Source of the DNA: Lysinibacillus pinottii
Lineage (GTDB): Bacteria; Bacillota; Bacilli; Bacillales_A; Planococcaceae
Assembly (NCBI RefSeq): GCF_024753545.1
Contig: NZ_JANTOO010000014.1
Coordinates: forward strand, 124,001 to 188,000
Direction: 5' to 3'
DNA: 64,000 bases
Shown here: one piece after another, positions 25,724-35,353 of the stretch
Layout: each line of letters opens with the position of its first letter
Numbering within the stretch: position 1 is the first letter of the stretch
Program-made: the position numbers and the translations under genes
Notes under the pieces: generated by a model
Seen by the model: only the letters and a program-made list of their open reading frames with translations
What the model was told of the DNA's origin: nothing
The model's database searches: none

Positions 25724-26026
25724 TTAAAAAGAATACTCTTTCATGACTTGGCAAATTTCAACTTGATACTGCGTGTACCATTTCTCTTTTCCTAATTGCT
25801 GGGCCGCTAAATGTTTGGCATTAGCTTTCCATGCTTGAATAGCCTCTAGTGATTCCCAATAGGATACGGTCATGCCCTTCCCTTCCTCATCCCTTACACT
25901 TTCAACACGTATGAAGCCAGGCTGTTGCTTGGCTAAGGCATCTATTATTTCGGCCATCTTGCCATAGCCCTCCCCATCATGTTCGGTTCTTTGTGAAGTA
26001 AAGATCACTGCATAATATGTTTCCAT
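25724..26026 (-). CDS. Antibiotic biosynthesis monooxygenase (ABM) domain protein
   Basis: 100 residues, single ABM ferredoxin-like domain. YYAVIFTSQRT, GFIRVESVRDEEG and VSYWESLEAIQAWKAN show the typical pattern. Such proteins act as dimers in heme or quinone oxidation, and many have unknown substrates. AGGGGGAG precedes the ATG. It diverges from the ArsR-type regulator at 26113, which may control it. Confidence 0.85.
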   Translation of the reverse strand: METYYAVIFTSQRTEHDGEGYGKMAEIIDALAKQQPGFIRVESVRDEEGKGMTVSYWESLEAIQAWKANAKHLAAQQLGKEKWYTQYQVEICQVMKEYSF

Positions 26027-26112
26027 TTATTTCTCCCCCTCTATAACTTTTATTGTAAACGATAATGACTTTGACTAAAATCAAAATATAGCAAACGAAA
26101 GGATTGTGACAT

Positions 26113-26799
26113 ATGGGAATTAATCCAAATATGGCTGAAGTCGCAGCACTCCTCGGCGAAACTTCAAGAGCTACTATACTCGCTAGTATGATGGACGGTC
26201 GACTCCATACGGCTAGTGAGCTAGCCTATATGGCCGCTATTAAACCTCAAACAGCTAGCTTCCATCTAGCTAAATTAGTAGAAGGAAAACTAATAAAGGT
26301 GGAAAAACAGGGTAGACACCGCTATTTTCAATTAGCAGACGAGGAAATTGCTCAATTTCTTGAATCCTTCCTAGCCATTTCACCTCCTCCTGAAATACGA
26401 TCTTTAAAACAATCTAGCCAAATAAAATTGTTGCAGGAGGCTCGAACTTGCTATGACCATCTGGCTGGTAAATTAGGTGTTCATTTGACAGAATCGATGA
26501 TGCGAGCGGGCTATTTAAAATTAGAAGAAAAGCAGTTTGTTTTAACAGATGAAGGCACATTATTTTTCACATCATTTGGTATCGATTTACCTGCATTAAA
26601 AAAGAAAAGAAGATCCTTCTCACACGCCTGTTTAGATTGGAGCGAACGGCGTTATCATTTGGCTGGTGCTCTTGGTAGTGAGCTATTCAATCATTTATTC
26701 CAGCTTGGCTGGCTTACTCGTGTCCCTGCTATTCGCGCCATTCAGGTGACGGAGAAAGGTAAAATTGGATTGAAAGACGTATTTCAAATAGAGATGTAA
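26113..26799 (+). CDS. ArsR-family winged-helix regulator
   Basis: 228 residues. The N-terminal HTH (LLGETSRATILASMMDGRLHT, then PQTASFHLAKLVEGKLI) is followed by a wing GRHRYFQLADEE. The C-terminal 130 residues form an extra domain found in the longer ArsR subgroup (HLTESMMRAGYLKLEEKQF and CLDWSERRYHLAGALGSELF). No obvious metal-binding cysteine set. ATG after AAAGG. Divergent from the ABM gene, 86 bp apart. Confidence 0.88.
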   Translation: MGINPNMAEVAALLGETSRATILASMMDGRLHTASELAYMAAIKPQTASFHLAKLVEGKLIKVEKQGRHRYFQLADEEIAQFLESFLAISPPPEIRSLKQSSQIKLLQEARTCYDHLAGKLGVHLTESMMRAGYLKLEEKQFVLTDEGTLFFTSFGIDLPALKKKRRSFSHACLDWSERRYHLAGALGSELFNHLFQLGWLTRVPAIRAIQVTEKGKIGLKDVFQIEM

Positions 26800-26809
26800 A
26801 CTAATATTG

Positions 26810-26844
26810 GACTTGAGGCAAAACATTATGACCTCAAGTCTTTT
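26810..26844. terminator. Terminator shared by the ArsR gene and eamA
   Basis: Stem GACTTGAGG / CCTCAAGTC then TTTT on the plus strand. The last codons and stop of the converging transporter gene lie in the hairpin. Confidence 0.75.
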
Positions 26845-27701
26845 GTTCGACTAAACGTACGATTGACTAGGTAAATTCCGACTAGTATGAATAATCCCCC
26901 TCCCATGAAAGATGGTTGTAATGGTTCATCTAATAACAGCCAGCCCGTTAACACGCCAAAAAAAGGAGCTAAAAACAAATAGGCGCTTGTTTTCCCAGGG
27001 TCACTATTTTGCAGTAAATAATACCAGCCTGCAAATTGGATAATGGAGGAAAAGAGGCTAAGCCATAATAAAATCAGCAATGAATGCTGATTGACCATAA
27101 AAAACGGTTGCTCTAATAATGTACTCGATAGGAAAAGAAGCAAGCCCCCAAACAGCATTTGATAGGCTGATAAAACCCAAGTATCAAATAACGCCCCCCA
27201 TTCTTTCGCTAATAATGTGGCAATCGCCCAAAAAACAGCCGATAAAAATCCAAATAGAAGTCCTATTTTCCATTCAACCTGAGCACCCATCGTGATCATC
27301 ACACCGATTAAACCAAGAAAAACACCTACCCATTGATGAACATGGTAACGTGCTTTAGTAAAAAGGGTGGCAAATAGGACAACAAGTAGTGGGTTTGTAA
27401 ATGTTAAAATAGAGGATTCACTTGCTGTAATGGTACGGAGGCTTAGAAATATACACCCCATCACTCCCGCCGTTTGAAATCCGCCAAGGATTAATAGCTT
27501 CCCCCACTCTTTCCCTGTTGTTGGGTGCTGTCTTTTCAAGAGGATAACGATAATAGCCATGATGATTCCTGCCAATATAAATCTCAGGGCAGCAAGCAAT
27601 AAAGGGGATGAATAAGGTAAACCTAATTTTACGACTGCGAAAGATGAACCCATTAAAAAGGTTGTTACTACTAATAAAGCTATAAATTGATAGTTTTTCA
27701 T
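26826..27701 (-). CDS. EamA/DMT-family transporter
   Basis: 291 residues, ten predicted membrane helices in two EamA repeats (VVTTFLMGSSFAVVKLGLP near the start, LFSSIIQFAGWYYLLQ in the second repeat), as in drug/metabolite exporters such as YdcZ- or RhaT-type carriers. Substrate unknown. ATG preceded by AAGGAG. Stand-alone gene. Confidence 0.92.
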   Translation of the reverse strand: MKNYQFIALLVVTTFLMGSSFAVVKLGLPYSSPLLLAALRFILAGIIMAIIVILLKRQHPTTGKEWGKLLILGGFQTAGVMGCIFLSLRTITASESSILTFTNPLLVVLFATLFTKARYHVHQWVGVFLGLIGVMITMGAQVEWKIGLLFGFLSAVFWAIATLLAKEWGALFDTWVLSAYQMLFGGLLLFLSSTLLEQPFFMVNQHSLLILLWLSLFSSIIQFAGWYYLLQNSDPGKTSAYLFLAPFFGVLTGWLLLDEPLQPSFMGGGLFILVGIYLVNRTFSRTKDLRS

Positions 27702-27842
27702 ACAACATACTCCTTAGCTGATTTTTGATCACTCTATTTGAATTATAAACAGGCAATGATTCAACATTCATCGAAGTATGGATTACATCTAGTTTTGAAA
27801 CATAAAAAAACTTACCTCCATCATGATAGAGGTAAGACGCTT

Positions 27843-28823
27843 TCACGATTCATGATTCATAAATTTTTTCAGATTTTCAGCAATTTCTCGTGATTTTGTA
27901 TGGTGTAAGTAATGATCTCCATCCATTATAATGACTTTGCCATGCACTGAATTTTCAACCTGCTCCTCATGGAGTGGTATCCAGTTTTTCTCAATTCCAT
28001 CATTGTTGTTCGCCTGAACAAATAACAAAAGAGGTAAATCTTTAGGGAATGTAAGGTTTTCTGCTTCTTTAAACTTTTGATATATCCCCTTCAGTTCATT
28101 GGAAGTACTCGTATTATAAAAGTTTTTAAGGGTAATCATCCTAATTTGCTCTTTTGTTTCATCGTCATAAGGTAACCCAGCATATGGATCAGTATCCGAT
28201 AGTTTTAGAGCTACTCTAGCAATGCCTGATTTTTTCAAAAGCTGTAGCGACTTAATGGGGAATTCTGTATCCATACCACCCTGAGTTGGAACACTGCTAT
28301 CAATTCCGATAAATGCAGTTACCTCATCCGGATATTTATTGACATAATTGAGTCCATAGATCCCTGCTATCGAATGTCCCATTAACATATACTGGTCAAT
28401 TTTTAATGTCTGTAGCGCTTCATGAATCTCACTTACTATATTCTCTGTGCTGCGCTCTTTCTTAGTATCATCGCTTAGCCCATAGCCAAAAGGCTCTACA
28501 GAAACTACCTTATAGTTTGGAGCTAGTTCTTCAATCAGTGGCTGAAAATCAAGCGTTGGAGCTGCTGTTCCGAAGCCTGGGAGTAAGACAATGGTTTCTG
28601 TCCCCTTACCTTGAATAGTAATATTCATATTTTCTCCATTAACAGCAACGAGCTGACCATAGGGTTCTATTTTACCTTGTTCTATTTTGTTGCAAATAAT
28701 GTTAACTGTAAAAACAATAGCGAGTAGTAGCACTCCTATTGCACCTATAATCGCTATCGATTTCAATAATATTCTAGTAAATTTTTTCATGTTTGACGCA
28801 CGAGGGGGTTCACCTTTACTCAT
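27843..28823 (-). CDS. Alpha/beta hydrolase, membrane-anchored
   Basis: About 326 residues from ATG at 28823 (AAAGGAGG 5 nt upstream). An N-terminal helix (ILLKSIAIIGAIGVLLLAIVF) anchors it. LLPGFGTAAPTLDF gives the oxyanion region, GHSIAG the nucleophile Ser, and DGDHYLHH the catalytic His. Substrate unknown; lipase/esterase-like. The ribosome binding site lies in a 20-bp hairpin, and response-regulator-like repeats stand upstream, next to a two-component system on the same strand. Confidence 0.9.
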   Translation of the reverse strand: MSKGEPPRASNMKKFTRILLKSIAIIGAIGVLLLAIVFTVNIICNKIEQGKIEPYGQLVAVNGENMNITIQGKGTETIVLLPGFGTAAPTLDFQPLIEELAPNYKVVSVEPFGYGLSDDTKKERSTENIVSEIHEALQTLKIDQYMLMGHSIAGIYGLNYVNKYPDEVTAFIGIDSSVPTQGGMDTEFPIKSLQLLKKSGIARVALKLSDTDPYAGLPYDDETKEQIRMITLKNFYNTSTSNELKGIYQKFKEAENLTFPKDLPLLLFVQANNNDGIEKNWIPLHEEQVENSVHGKVIIMDGDHYLHHTKSREIAENLKKFMNHES

Positions 28824-28830
28824 GCCTGCC

Positions 28831-28886
28831 TCCTTTACACTGTTGTTAACAGCTACCTTATGAGCCGTTAACAACAGTGTAAAGGA
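28831..28886 (-). promoter_or_regulatory. 20-bp perfect hairpin overlapping the hydrolase ribosome binding site
   Basis: TCCTTTACACTGTTGTTAAC (28831-28850) is exactly complementary to 28867-28886, with a 16-nt loop. On the mRNA the 3' arm ends in AAAGGA, part of the AAAGGAGG Shine-Dalgarno at 5 nt from the ATG. A formed hairpin would hide it. Confidence 0.65.
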
Positions 28887-28910
28887 CGAAGATGTCTTCC
28901 CAATGACGGT

Positions 28911-28930
28911 AATATGAACGCAATATGAAC
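28911..28930 (-). promoter_or_regulatory. Tandem direct repeat, OmpR-type operator candidate
   Basis: GTTCATATT occurs twice on the minus strand (28930-28922 and 28919-28911), 11 bp apart. That is the spacing of tandem OmpR/PhoP-family binding sites. It lies between the two-component operon terminator and the hydrolase gene. Confidence 0.5.
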
Positions 28931-28940
28931 AATAAAAAAA

Positions 28941-28993
28941 ATGGTACGATATCCTACATGAAGAATCACATAGGAATCGTACAATCGTACCAT
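28941..28993 (-). terminator. Terminator of the two-component operon
   Basis: Stem ATGGTACGAT / ATCGTACCAT, long loop, then a T tract on the minus strand, right after the kinase stop. Confidence 0.8.
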
Positions 28994-29000
28994 TTATTTT

Positions 29001-30359
29001 TTAATTAGCTGTGGTTGGCAATGTAACAATAAATGTCGTTCCTTGTTCAAGTTCACTCTCCACCCGAACGTCCCCTTTATGCAAGGAAACGATTTGTTTC
29101 ACAATAGCAAGTCCCATCCCACTTCCCTCATATTTTCGACTGTGGGAACGGTCCGCCTTAAAAAATCGCTCGAATACTCGCTTCTGATCTTCTTGAGAAA
29201 TGCCAATGCCCGTATCTGTTATGCGAACTAACACATGATGAGCCTCTTGTGACATGCTAATCTTTATTGTGTCGCCATCCTTTGAAAATTTAATACTATT
29301 CGTAAGAAGATTTGTCCATACCTGATTTAATTGGTCGTAATCTGCCATGACATAAACCGATTGCAACTGGAGGTTAAAATGGATGTTTTTAGCCATCCAT
29401 TGTGGCTGGATTGCGACGATTACACGTCTAATTTGTTCATCTAGGCTTAACGACACAAGCTGCATCGGTGGTGCCTTGGATTCAAGCAAGCTTAGTTTTA
29501 GTAGGCTATCACTCATTTTAGACATTCGTTGAGCTTCAGCCATAATAATATCAAGATAACGGTTTTTTTCCTCAATCGTTAAGTCTACTTGCTTTAGTGC
29601 CAAAGCATAGCCAGATATCGAAGTAAGTGGTGACTGAACCTCATGGGACACATTCGAGACGAATTCTTTCCTCATTTGCTCTAATTGCTGCAAATCGGAA
29701 GCCATTTCTTCAAAGCTTCTGGCTAAAACACCTAATTCTCCTGATTGTTTAATGTTGAGCTCGACATTAAAATCTCCACCTGCTATATGTCTCGTCGCTT
29801 TTGTTAATTTTTTAATCGGTCTGACTAAAAACATAGCCGCTATTAGAAATACTACACTGCCTATAACTAGCGCATATGTGGAAAAATTTAAAATTAACGT
29901 GAGCGCAAATGAGACCGAGGAGACAGCTTTTGGTTCGATAAACATCGCTTTGGTTCCTTTGTCAGTTGTTAAAGGCATACCGACAAGTCCTGAAGAAACG
30001 TTCGGATTCACTTGCACAACTTTACCTTCCAACACGTCTCGAACCTGCTTCTTAGTCACTTTATTCAATGTATCACTTTGAGCGTCTCCATAAGCCTTCA
30101 TCCCCCCTGCTTCATCATAAACATAGACATCATACGATTTCAGTTGATTCATTTGGCTAAGTAAATGGTCTGCCTCCTGAAAAGGCATTGTGTCAAAAAT
30201 TAAGACAATGTCCTGTCCAAAATTCAGCAAGGGGATTTGTAAGTATTCATTCAATTTATCTTTAAATAACCATGTGGCTACGAAGAAGGAAACGACTGTA
30301 CCACCAATGACCGCAACTAGAAATGTTAACACGACGCGTGTATATAAAGATTTGATCAT
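29001..30359 (-). CDS. Sensor histidine kinase
   Basis: 452 residues. Two membrane helices (residues 7-30 and about 160-182) flank an outside sensor of about 125 residues. A HAMP domain follows (VRPIKKLTKATRHIAGGDF). The phosphorylation site is SNVSHEVQSPLTSI, and the ATPase domain has NLLTNSIKFSKDGD, DTGIGISQEDQKRVFERF and GSGMGLAIVKQI. Overlaps the response regulator by 4 nt. Signal unknown. Confidence 0.95.
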   Translation of the reverse strand: MIKSLYTRVVLTFLVAVIGGTVVSFFVATWLFKDKLNEYLQIPLLNFGQDIVLIFDTMPFQEADHLLSQMNQLKSYDVYVYDEAGGMKAYGDAQSDTLNKVTKKQVRDVLEGKVVQVNPNVSSGLVGMPLTTDKGTKAMFIEPKAVSSVSFALTLILNFSTYALVIGSVVFLIAAMFLVRPIKKLTKATRHIAGGDFNVELNIKQSGELGVLARSFEEMASDLQQLEQMRKEFVSNVSHEVQSPLTSISGYALALKQVDLTIEEKNRYLDIIMAEAQRMSKMSDSLLKLSLLESKAPPMQLVSLSLDEQIRRVIVAIQPQWMAKNIHFNLQLQSVYVMADYDQLNQVWTNLLTNSIKFSKDGDTIKISMSQEAHHVLVRITDTGIGISQEDQKRVFERFFKADRSHSRKYEGSGMGLAIVKQIVSLHKGDVRVESELEQGTTFIVTLPTTAN

Positions 30360-31030
30360 TCATCAACCTCTAGCCTGTAACCAAGACCTCGTATCGTCTC
30401 AATATGAAAATCAGCTATCAAAGCGAAGCGCTCACGCAAGCGCTTTATATGTACATCAATTGTTCGATTATCACCAGCATAATCAATTCCCCAAATTTGA
30501 TCGATCAGCTGTTCACGTGTATATACCTGTCCAGGTGTTTCGGCTAACTTATATAATAATTCAAACTCTTTAAGTGGCAGCGTAATAGCATCCGTTCCGG
30601 TCATAATTTTAAAGGTCTGACGGTCAAGAGTAATAGCTCCGAGCTGAATGGTCTGCGAATAACCAATTCTGTAGCGCTTTAATAAAGCCTTTACACGTAC
30701 CGTCAGCTCTAAAGGATCGAATGGCTTGGTCAAATAATCATCTGTCCCGAGCTCAAAGCCTTTGACTTTTTCCCACGTCTCACCTCTTGCTGTCAGCATG
30801 AGTAATGGGATTTCAGCATTGGCTCTCCGTAGCTCCTTACATAAAGTCCAACCATCCATCGTTGGCATCATAATATCAAGTACTACGAGATCAACAGGTG
30901 TTGAGTGATAGATGGATAATGCTTCCTTACCATCTTCGGCTTCCACTGTTGCGAATCCTTCCTTGCGCAGAAACAGGCATACAAGCTCGCGAATATTCGG
31001 ATCGTCATCAGCAACAAGTATAGTTGTCAT
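30356..31030 (-). CDS. OmpR/PhoB-family response regulator
   Basis: 224 residues. The receiver has acidic DDD near residue 9, phospho-Asp in VVLDIMMP (about 52), and Lys in YLTKPFDPLEL. The winged helix has REQLIDQIWGIDYAGDNRTIDVHIKRLRER in its middle. First gene of the pair. Its likely targets include the hydrolase downstream, judged from the tandem repeats there. Confidence 0.96.
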   Translation of the reverse strand: MTTILVADDDPNIRELVCLFLRKEGFATVEAEDGKEALSIYHSTPVDLVVLDIMMPTMDGWTLCKELRRANAEIPLLMLTARGETWEKVKGFELGTDDYLTKPFDPLELTVRVKALLKRYRIGYSQTIQLGAITLDRQTFKIMTGTDAITLPLKEFELLYKLAETPGQVYTREQLIDQIWGIDYAGDNRTIDVHIKRLRERFALIADFHIETIRGLGYRLEVDE

Positions 31031-31235
31031 ACATCCGTTCCCTCATTTCCAATATAAAAGTCAACCCTATTATACTATAAATGAACTTCACTTCTCACCT
31101 TCATGCCTCTCCTTTCAAGGGAACTCTTCCTTAAGACCCGCAGCTTTTCTTCATTTCTTCTCTTTTTACATAAAATGAAACTTTTGGGTTTTGAATCTGT
31201 ACTATTTAGAAAATATTGATTTTTCTGGAGGTCAT

Positions 31236-32111
31236 ATGTTTAAAACTAGAGGCTTTACCCTTATCTTTATATGCTTTTTAACAGCCTGCTCTCAGAATAC
31301 CGCAATTCCTAAAGAGCAAATACAAGAAGAAAAAAATAAAGAGAATATCGTGGTAACAGCAGATGGTAAACTTACCTTTGAGCTTATTAATAACATGGAG
31401 GCTCCCCAAGAAACTGTAGATACGATAAAAGATGAACTATGTAAGGCTTATGAGAATATTTTGCAATCCATCCATACATCCTATGTTCCATCTGAGCATA
31501 TAACAGTATTTCTAAATGATGGTACTCCCTCATGGGGATTAGCATCAAAAATCGTGTTAGATCTCAGCTTAGAAAATCCCACACTTGTCCATGAATTGAC
31601 ACATTCCTTACTTGGTTACGGGGGCAATTTTGATACCGATAATGGCTACTTTACGCAGGAAGGTTATGCGGTTTATATGGACGATCAATTCGGTAAAAAT
31701 GAATTAAATCTTGAAAAGTATATGAAGCATTTTCTGGATTCAGACAAATTAATTCCCATTAGCAAATTAATAGACCCAAATCAAGATGATCATTATTTTC
31801 GCGCAGAGCTTCCAAACAAAGAAGAACAGAGTGTCCTTTGGGGGATGAGCTATATACATGCTGCTTCATTTGTTAAATATTTAGTTGAAACGTACGGGAT
31901 AGAAAAGTTTGAACAAATCTATGATAAGAAAGACCTGGCAAAGAAAATAGAAGTAGTATACGGAAAAAGCGTTAGTGAAATTGAAATGGATTGGTTAGCC
32001 TTTATTAACAATCAACCACGGTTTACCTATGAAGAAAAATTAAAATTGCCTGATTTCTATGATACTAATACAATTATTCTCCAGCTTGATCCTACATTTT
32101 TTGAAAGGTAG
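31236..32111 (+). CDS. Lipoprotein with gluzincin-type metallopeptidase motif
   Basis: About 291 residues from ATG at 31236 (TGGAGG 4 nt upstream). Lipobox LTAC places it on the outer face of the membrane. VHELTHSLLGYGG contains the zinc-binding HExxH, and TQEGYAVYMDD supplies the downstream Glu, as in MA-type peptidases. An N-terminal part of about 120 residues precedes the catalytic region. Substrate unknown. Confidence 0.8.
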   Translation: MFKTRGFTLIFICFLTACSQNTAIPKEQIQEEKNKENIVVTADGKLTFELINNMEAPQETVDTIKDELCKAYENILQSIHTSYVPSEHITVFLNDGTPSWGLASKIVLDLSLENPTLVHELTHSLLGYGGNFDTDNGYFTQEGYAVYMDDQFGKNELNLEKYMKHFLDSDKLIPISKLIDPNQDDHYFRAELPNKEEQSVLWGMSYIHAASFVKYLVETYGIEKFEQIYDKKDLAKKIEVVYGKSVSEIEMDWLAFINNQPRFTYEEKLKLPDFYDTNTIILQLDPTFFER

Positions 32112-32133
32112 TAAAGAGACCCACGTCAGCACA

Positions 32134-32170
32134 AAAAATCTAAGTTCGGACCATACCGGACTTAGATTTT
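32134..32170. terminator. Bidirectional terminator
   Basis: AAAAATCTAAGTTCGG / CCGGACTTAGATTTTT around ACCATA, between two converging genes. Confidence 0.8.
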
Positions 32171-32219
32171 TCCTTTTTCCCTATAAGTAAAAGTATGCTC
32201 GTAAATCTAGCAACCTCAA

Positions 32220-33035
32220 TTAGGCAATCAGTTTTGCAAACCATGCCACATAATGAGCTCCTGGGATGAATAATAACTGTGCCACAATCGTTCCTAAAAA
32301 TCTTGAAAACATCATCATGACCGAGGCTCTTTTTAAATCTATATAGCTCCCCCTTTTATTAATTACATCATCGGCAAGAATGGAGATTTTTGGATCAATG
32401 AATAGAATTAATAGAATGGTCGCTATGCCATTAATTAAACCAGATGCCATAACGGCAGTTGTTTTTAATTCTGGGACTAATAAAGTGGCATACAAAGCTG
32501 ATAAAACGCCAATCGTATAGATTGCCGTAATGACTATATTGGTAATAAATAATTGCAGAGGGATATCTCCCAATCCTATATCTTTTAAATAGGTAAAGCG
32601 TGGCTTATGAATATGCTTCAAGCTACGTCTTACATATTCAAATGTAAAACCCTTTTTCAGTAATGCTGGGATGGAACCCCTTTCCTCAGCCAGATGGACG
32701 ATAGCTCTTGAAAAAATGGCCACGAAAGTTGGGATGAGTAAGATGCCTACTAGTGTTCCAACTGATGCCGCTCCAATAATTATACGAAACTGCTGTTCTA
32801 CATGTGTCAAGGCATCGCCCACAGGTGCAGTATCGACCAAACTACCAGTAAATGGTTGTTGCATCATATTAGCGAGCCGTGAAACCATGACCATTACATT
32901 AAAAAGTGCTAAAGCAGATGCTAGTAATCTGACACGCGCTCCTGATAAACGTACGGCATAGGCAAGCGTTTCAATGGCATGAATGATTAAAATAAACAAG
33001 GCAATCATTATCAATTTATTTGTTATTAAATCCAC
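32220..33035 (-). CDS. amj: Lipid II flippase Amj
   Basis: 271 residues, about six to seven helices. IIHAIETLAYAVRLSGARVR near the start, ERGSIPALLKKGFTFEYVRRSLK in the cytoplasmic loop, and DPKISILADDVINKRGSY are characteristic of Amj (YdaH). It moves lipid II across the membrane as an alternative to MurJ. GTG start after AGTAGGT. In B. subtilis amj is SigM-controlled; no such promoter was identified here. Confidence 0.92.
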   Translation of the reverse strand: MDLITNKLIMIALFILIIHAIETLAYAVRLSGARVRLLASALALFNVMVMVSRLANMMQQPFTGSLVDTAPVGDALTHVEQQFRIIIGAASVGTLVGILLIPTFVAIFSRAIVHLAEERGSIPALLKKGFTFEYVRRSLKHIHKPRFTYLKDIGLGDIPLQLFITNIVITAIYTIGVLSALYATLLVPELKTTAVMASGLINGIATILLILFIDPKISILADDVINKRGSYIDLKRASVMMMFSRFLGTIVAQLLFIPGAHYVAWFAKLIA

Positions 33036-33242
33036 ACTATGTACCTACTCTTTGCTTTCTAACGATTTTACATACTGACGCAAAACAATCAAAATAGTTC
33101 CGATTGAAAAATCTTATCTACCTTAAATATAAAAAGCATAGGTAAGGTTTTTTATCCGTTAAAAACTAACAACGCCCTTTCCCTTAATCCTCTCTATCAT
33201 GAACCATAAACATAGTACGCCAAAAAACATCCCTTTGAAGCA

Positions 33243-33279
33243 GAATGACCATTGCGAAGATTTTTCGCAATGGTCATTC
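33243..33279. repeat. 16-bp perfect inverted repeat between MFS gene and amj
   Basis: GAATGACCATTGCGAA and its complement around a 5-nt loop. No T tract on either side, so not a standard terminator. The rest of 33036-33334 shows nothing clear. Confidence 0.5.
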
Positions 33280-33334
33280 TTCCACTAACAGATTGGAATT
33301 CTAGCGTAGTTTCCATTTTCCTTCTCTCATTATA

Positions 33335-34603
33335 TTAAACTGCTCTTCTAGACCAAATGACTACTGGAATGAGCAGCAACGACATTAGGCCGCCTGCTAA
33401 GGACAATGCCGCATAACTAGCATTCGCAACGACCATCCCAGATAGCGCTCCCCCAGATGCCCCTGCCAATGCCACAAAAACATCCATTTTCCCCTGTGTT
33501 TTTGCGCGGGTAGACGGCTCCGTTGCATCAACGATTTGTGCAGTACCACTAATTAAACCGAAATTCCAGCCTAACCCAAGTAAAGAAAGTGCCACTATAA
33601 GTAAAACCATCGAATCGCTTGGAGCAAATGCCGCTAATAAACCCGCTAGAAGCAAGGTAACACCGGCAGCAATACTCATGACTGTTCGTCCGACTTTATC
33701 AACAAGAATACCTGTGACAAGCGATGGCAGATACATAGCACCTACATGAAATCCAATCACAATACCTACTTCCGATAAACCATGTCCATGGTGTCTCATA
33801 TGTATGGGTGTCATCGTCATAATCGCTACCATGACAATTTGTGTTAAAACCATCACGGTTGCCCCTACCGCCAAACCACGTTTATTAGCTGTTGGATGTG
33901 TGGACGGTATTTCATTTTCTATAGCATATTTTTGCTTAAGCGCCTCAATTCCTTTAGCGATTTCTAAGGGATCCGGACGCAGCATCACAAATAGGACAAA
34001 TCCTGCTACTATAAAAGCGGCAGCAGATAGCAGAAAAGGACCAGCAAGCGCAGGAATACCAATCGATAATGCCACTTTCCCCATCAATTCTACTAAATTC
34101 GGACCTAAAACAGCACCAAATGTTGTCATAAGCATAGTCGTACTTATAGCTGTTGCACGTTGTTTGTCATTCGCTAAGTCTGTACCCGCGTACCGTGCCT
34201 GTAAGTTGGTTGCAGTTCCTGCTCCATAGATTAATAGAGATATAAACAGCATAATAACACTATTAAATATCGCAGCCATGACGACTCCAATGGCTCCTAG
34301 CCCCCCAACAATAAAACCAGTGGATAACCCTGTTCTACGGCCATGACGTTGTGATAATTTACCAACAATAAAAGCTGCACCAGCTGACCCTAATGTAAAT
34401 AATGCCGATGGTACACCTGCATATGCATCGGTTCCAAGCATTTGTTGGGCTAATAAAGCACCTACTGTAATACCAGCCGCTAGCCCTGCTCCCCCAAATA
34501 TTTGAGATAGGCTCACTACTATTAATACACGCCTATATAAGCTTTTTAATTTTTCTGGTGACTCCATATATGATTCTATCGAAAATTCCGCTTTTCCAGA
34601 CAT
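33335..34603 (-). CDS. MFS transporter
   Basis: About 422 residues from ATG at 34603 (AGAGGGG upstream; a longer frame lacks support). Twelve helices. The loop GKLSQRHGRRTGLSTG is the MFS signature between helices 2 and 3, and VDKVGRTVMS its second copy. A His-rich loop (HMRHHGHG) lies between the two halves. It follows the ArsR-rhodanese gene by 84 bp, suggesting regulated efflux of a toxic ion or sulfur compound. Confidence 0.9.
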   Translation of the reverse strand: MSGKAEFSIESYMESPEKLKSLYRRVLIVVSLSQIFGGAGLAAGITVGALLAQQMLGTDAYAGVPSALFTLGSAGAAFIVGKLSQRHGRRTGLSTGFIVGGLGAIGVVMAAIFNSVIMLFISLLIYGAGTATNLQARYAGTDLANDKQRATAISTTMLMTTFGAVLGPNLVELMGKVALSIGIPALAGPFLLSAAAFIVAGFVLFVMLRPDPLEIAKGIEALKQKYAIENEIPSTHPTANKRGLAVGATVMVLTQIVMVAIMTMTPIHMRHHGHGLSEVGIVIGFHVGAMYLPSLVTGILVDKVGRTVMSIAAGVTLLLAGLLAAFAPSDSMVLLIVALSLLGLGWNFGLISGTAQIVDATEPSTRAKTQGKMDVFVALAGASGGALSGMVVANASYAALSLAGGLMSLLLIPVVIWSRRAV

Positions 34604-34687
34604 TCTCTTTACCCCTCTTTCTAGTTGCATAAGATAATACATGTAGCCATTTTATGTATCCTATAAATCGTTCCAACTGGCTCTACG

Positions 34688-35338
34688 TTATTCTCTAGCC
34701 AGCCTCTGCCATTCTAATACACCCTCTTCTAACCGGAAAGCATTGATCCCTTTTGCTTTCAACATTTTTACAGCTTCGGCTGACATTAAGCAATAAGGTC
34801 CTCTACAGTAAGCTACAATGTCAATATGTGTTGGCAGGGTAGATAGTTGATTCTCTAATTCTTCAATAGGCATAGAAACGGCTCCTGGAATATGTGCTTG
34901 TTCAAATTCTTCTTTTGGTCGAACATCGAGTAATAGCACTTCTCCTTTATCCATGCGTAATACGAGATCCGAAGGCGTTACTCCCTCTATGCCAAGATGC
35001 TCATTAAAAAATTCTTCTTTTATTTGTTGAACCTGAATCAATTGTTTTTCAGATAGCGCATGTAATGTCGTTAAAAATTTAGCAATCACTTCATCTGCTA
35101 ATTCGTAGATAACAAAATTACCTTCCTTTGAAAATTTGACTAATCTGGCATTAAAAAGTGTCTTTAAATGCTGAGACACATTAGCTACGGACATATCTGT
35201 ACTTTTGGCTAATGCATCAACAGACTTTGGACCTTGAGAGAGAATATCAAGTATTTCTAATCGTTTAGGGCTTGATAAACTTTTTCCAATTCTAGCGAAT
35301 TCTTGATATAACAAATCCTTTAAATGTCGTTCATGCAA
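34688..35338 (-). CDS. ArsR-type regulator fused to a rhodanese domain
   Basis: 216 residues; TTG start, with AAAGGTGG upstream. Residues 15-95 are a winged helix (SVDALAKSTDMSVANVSQHLK). Residues 115-216 are a rhodanese domain with active loop CRGPYC, so it has a catalytic Cys and a second Cys. Such fusions sense persulfides or related oxidants. A 34-bp operator-like palindrome sits 16 bp before the start, fitting self-control of this gene and the MFS gene. Confidence 0.9.
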   Translation of the reverse strand: MHERHLKDLLYQEFARIGKSLSSPKRLEILDILSQGPKSVDALAKSTDMSVANVSQHLKTLFNARLVKFSKEGNFVIYELADEVIAKFLTTLHALSEKQLIQVQQIKEEFFNEHLGIEGVTPSDLVLRMDKGEVLLLDVRPKEEFEQAHIPGAVSMPIEELENQLSTLPTHIDIVAYCRGPYCLMSAEAVKMLKAKGINAFRLEEGVLEWQRLARE

Positions 35339-35353
35339 TGTTGAGTACCACCT

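Noticed and set aside
33243..33279. Terminator for the MFS gene
   Set aside because: Perfect stem but no T tract on either strand, so listed only as an inverted repeat.
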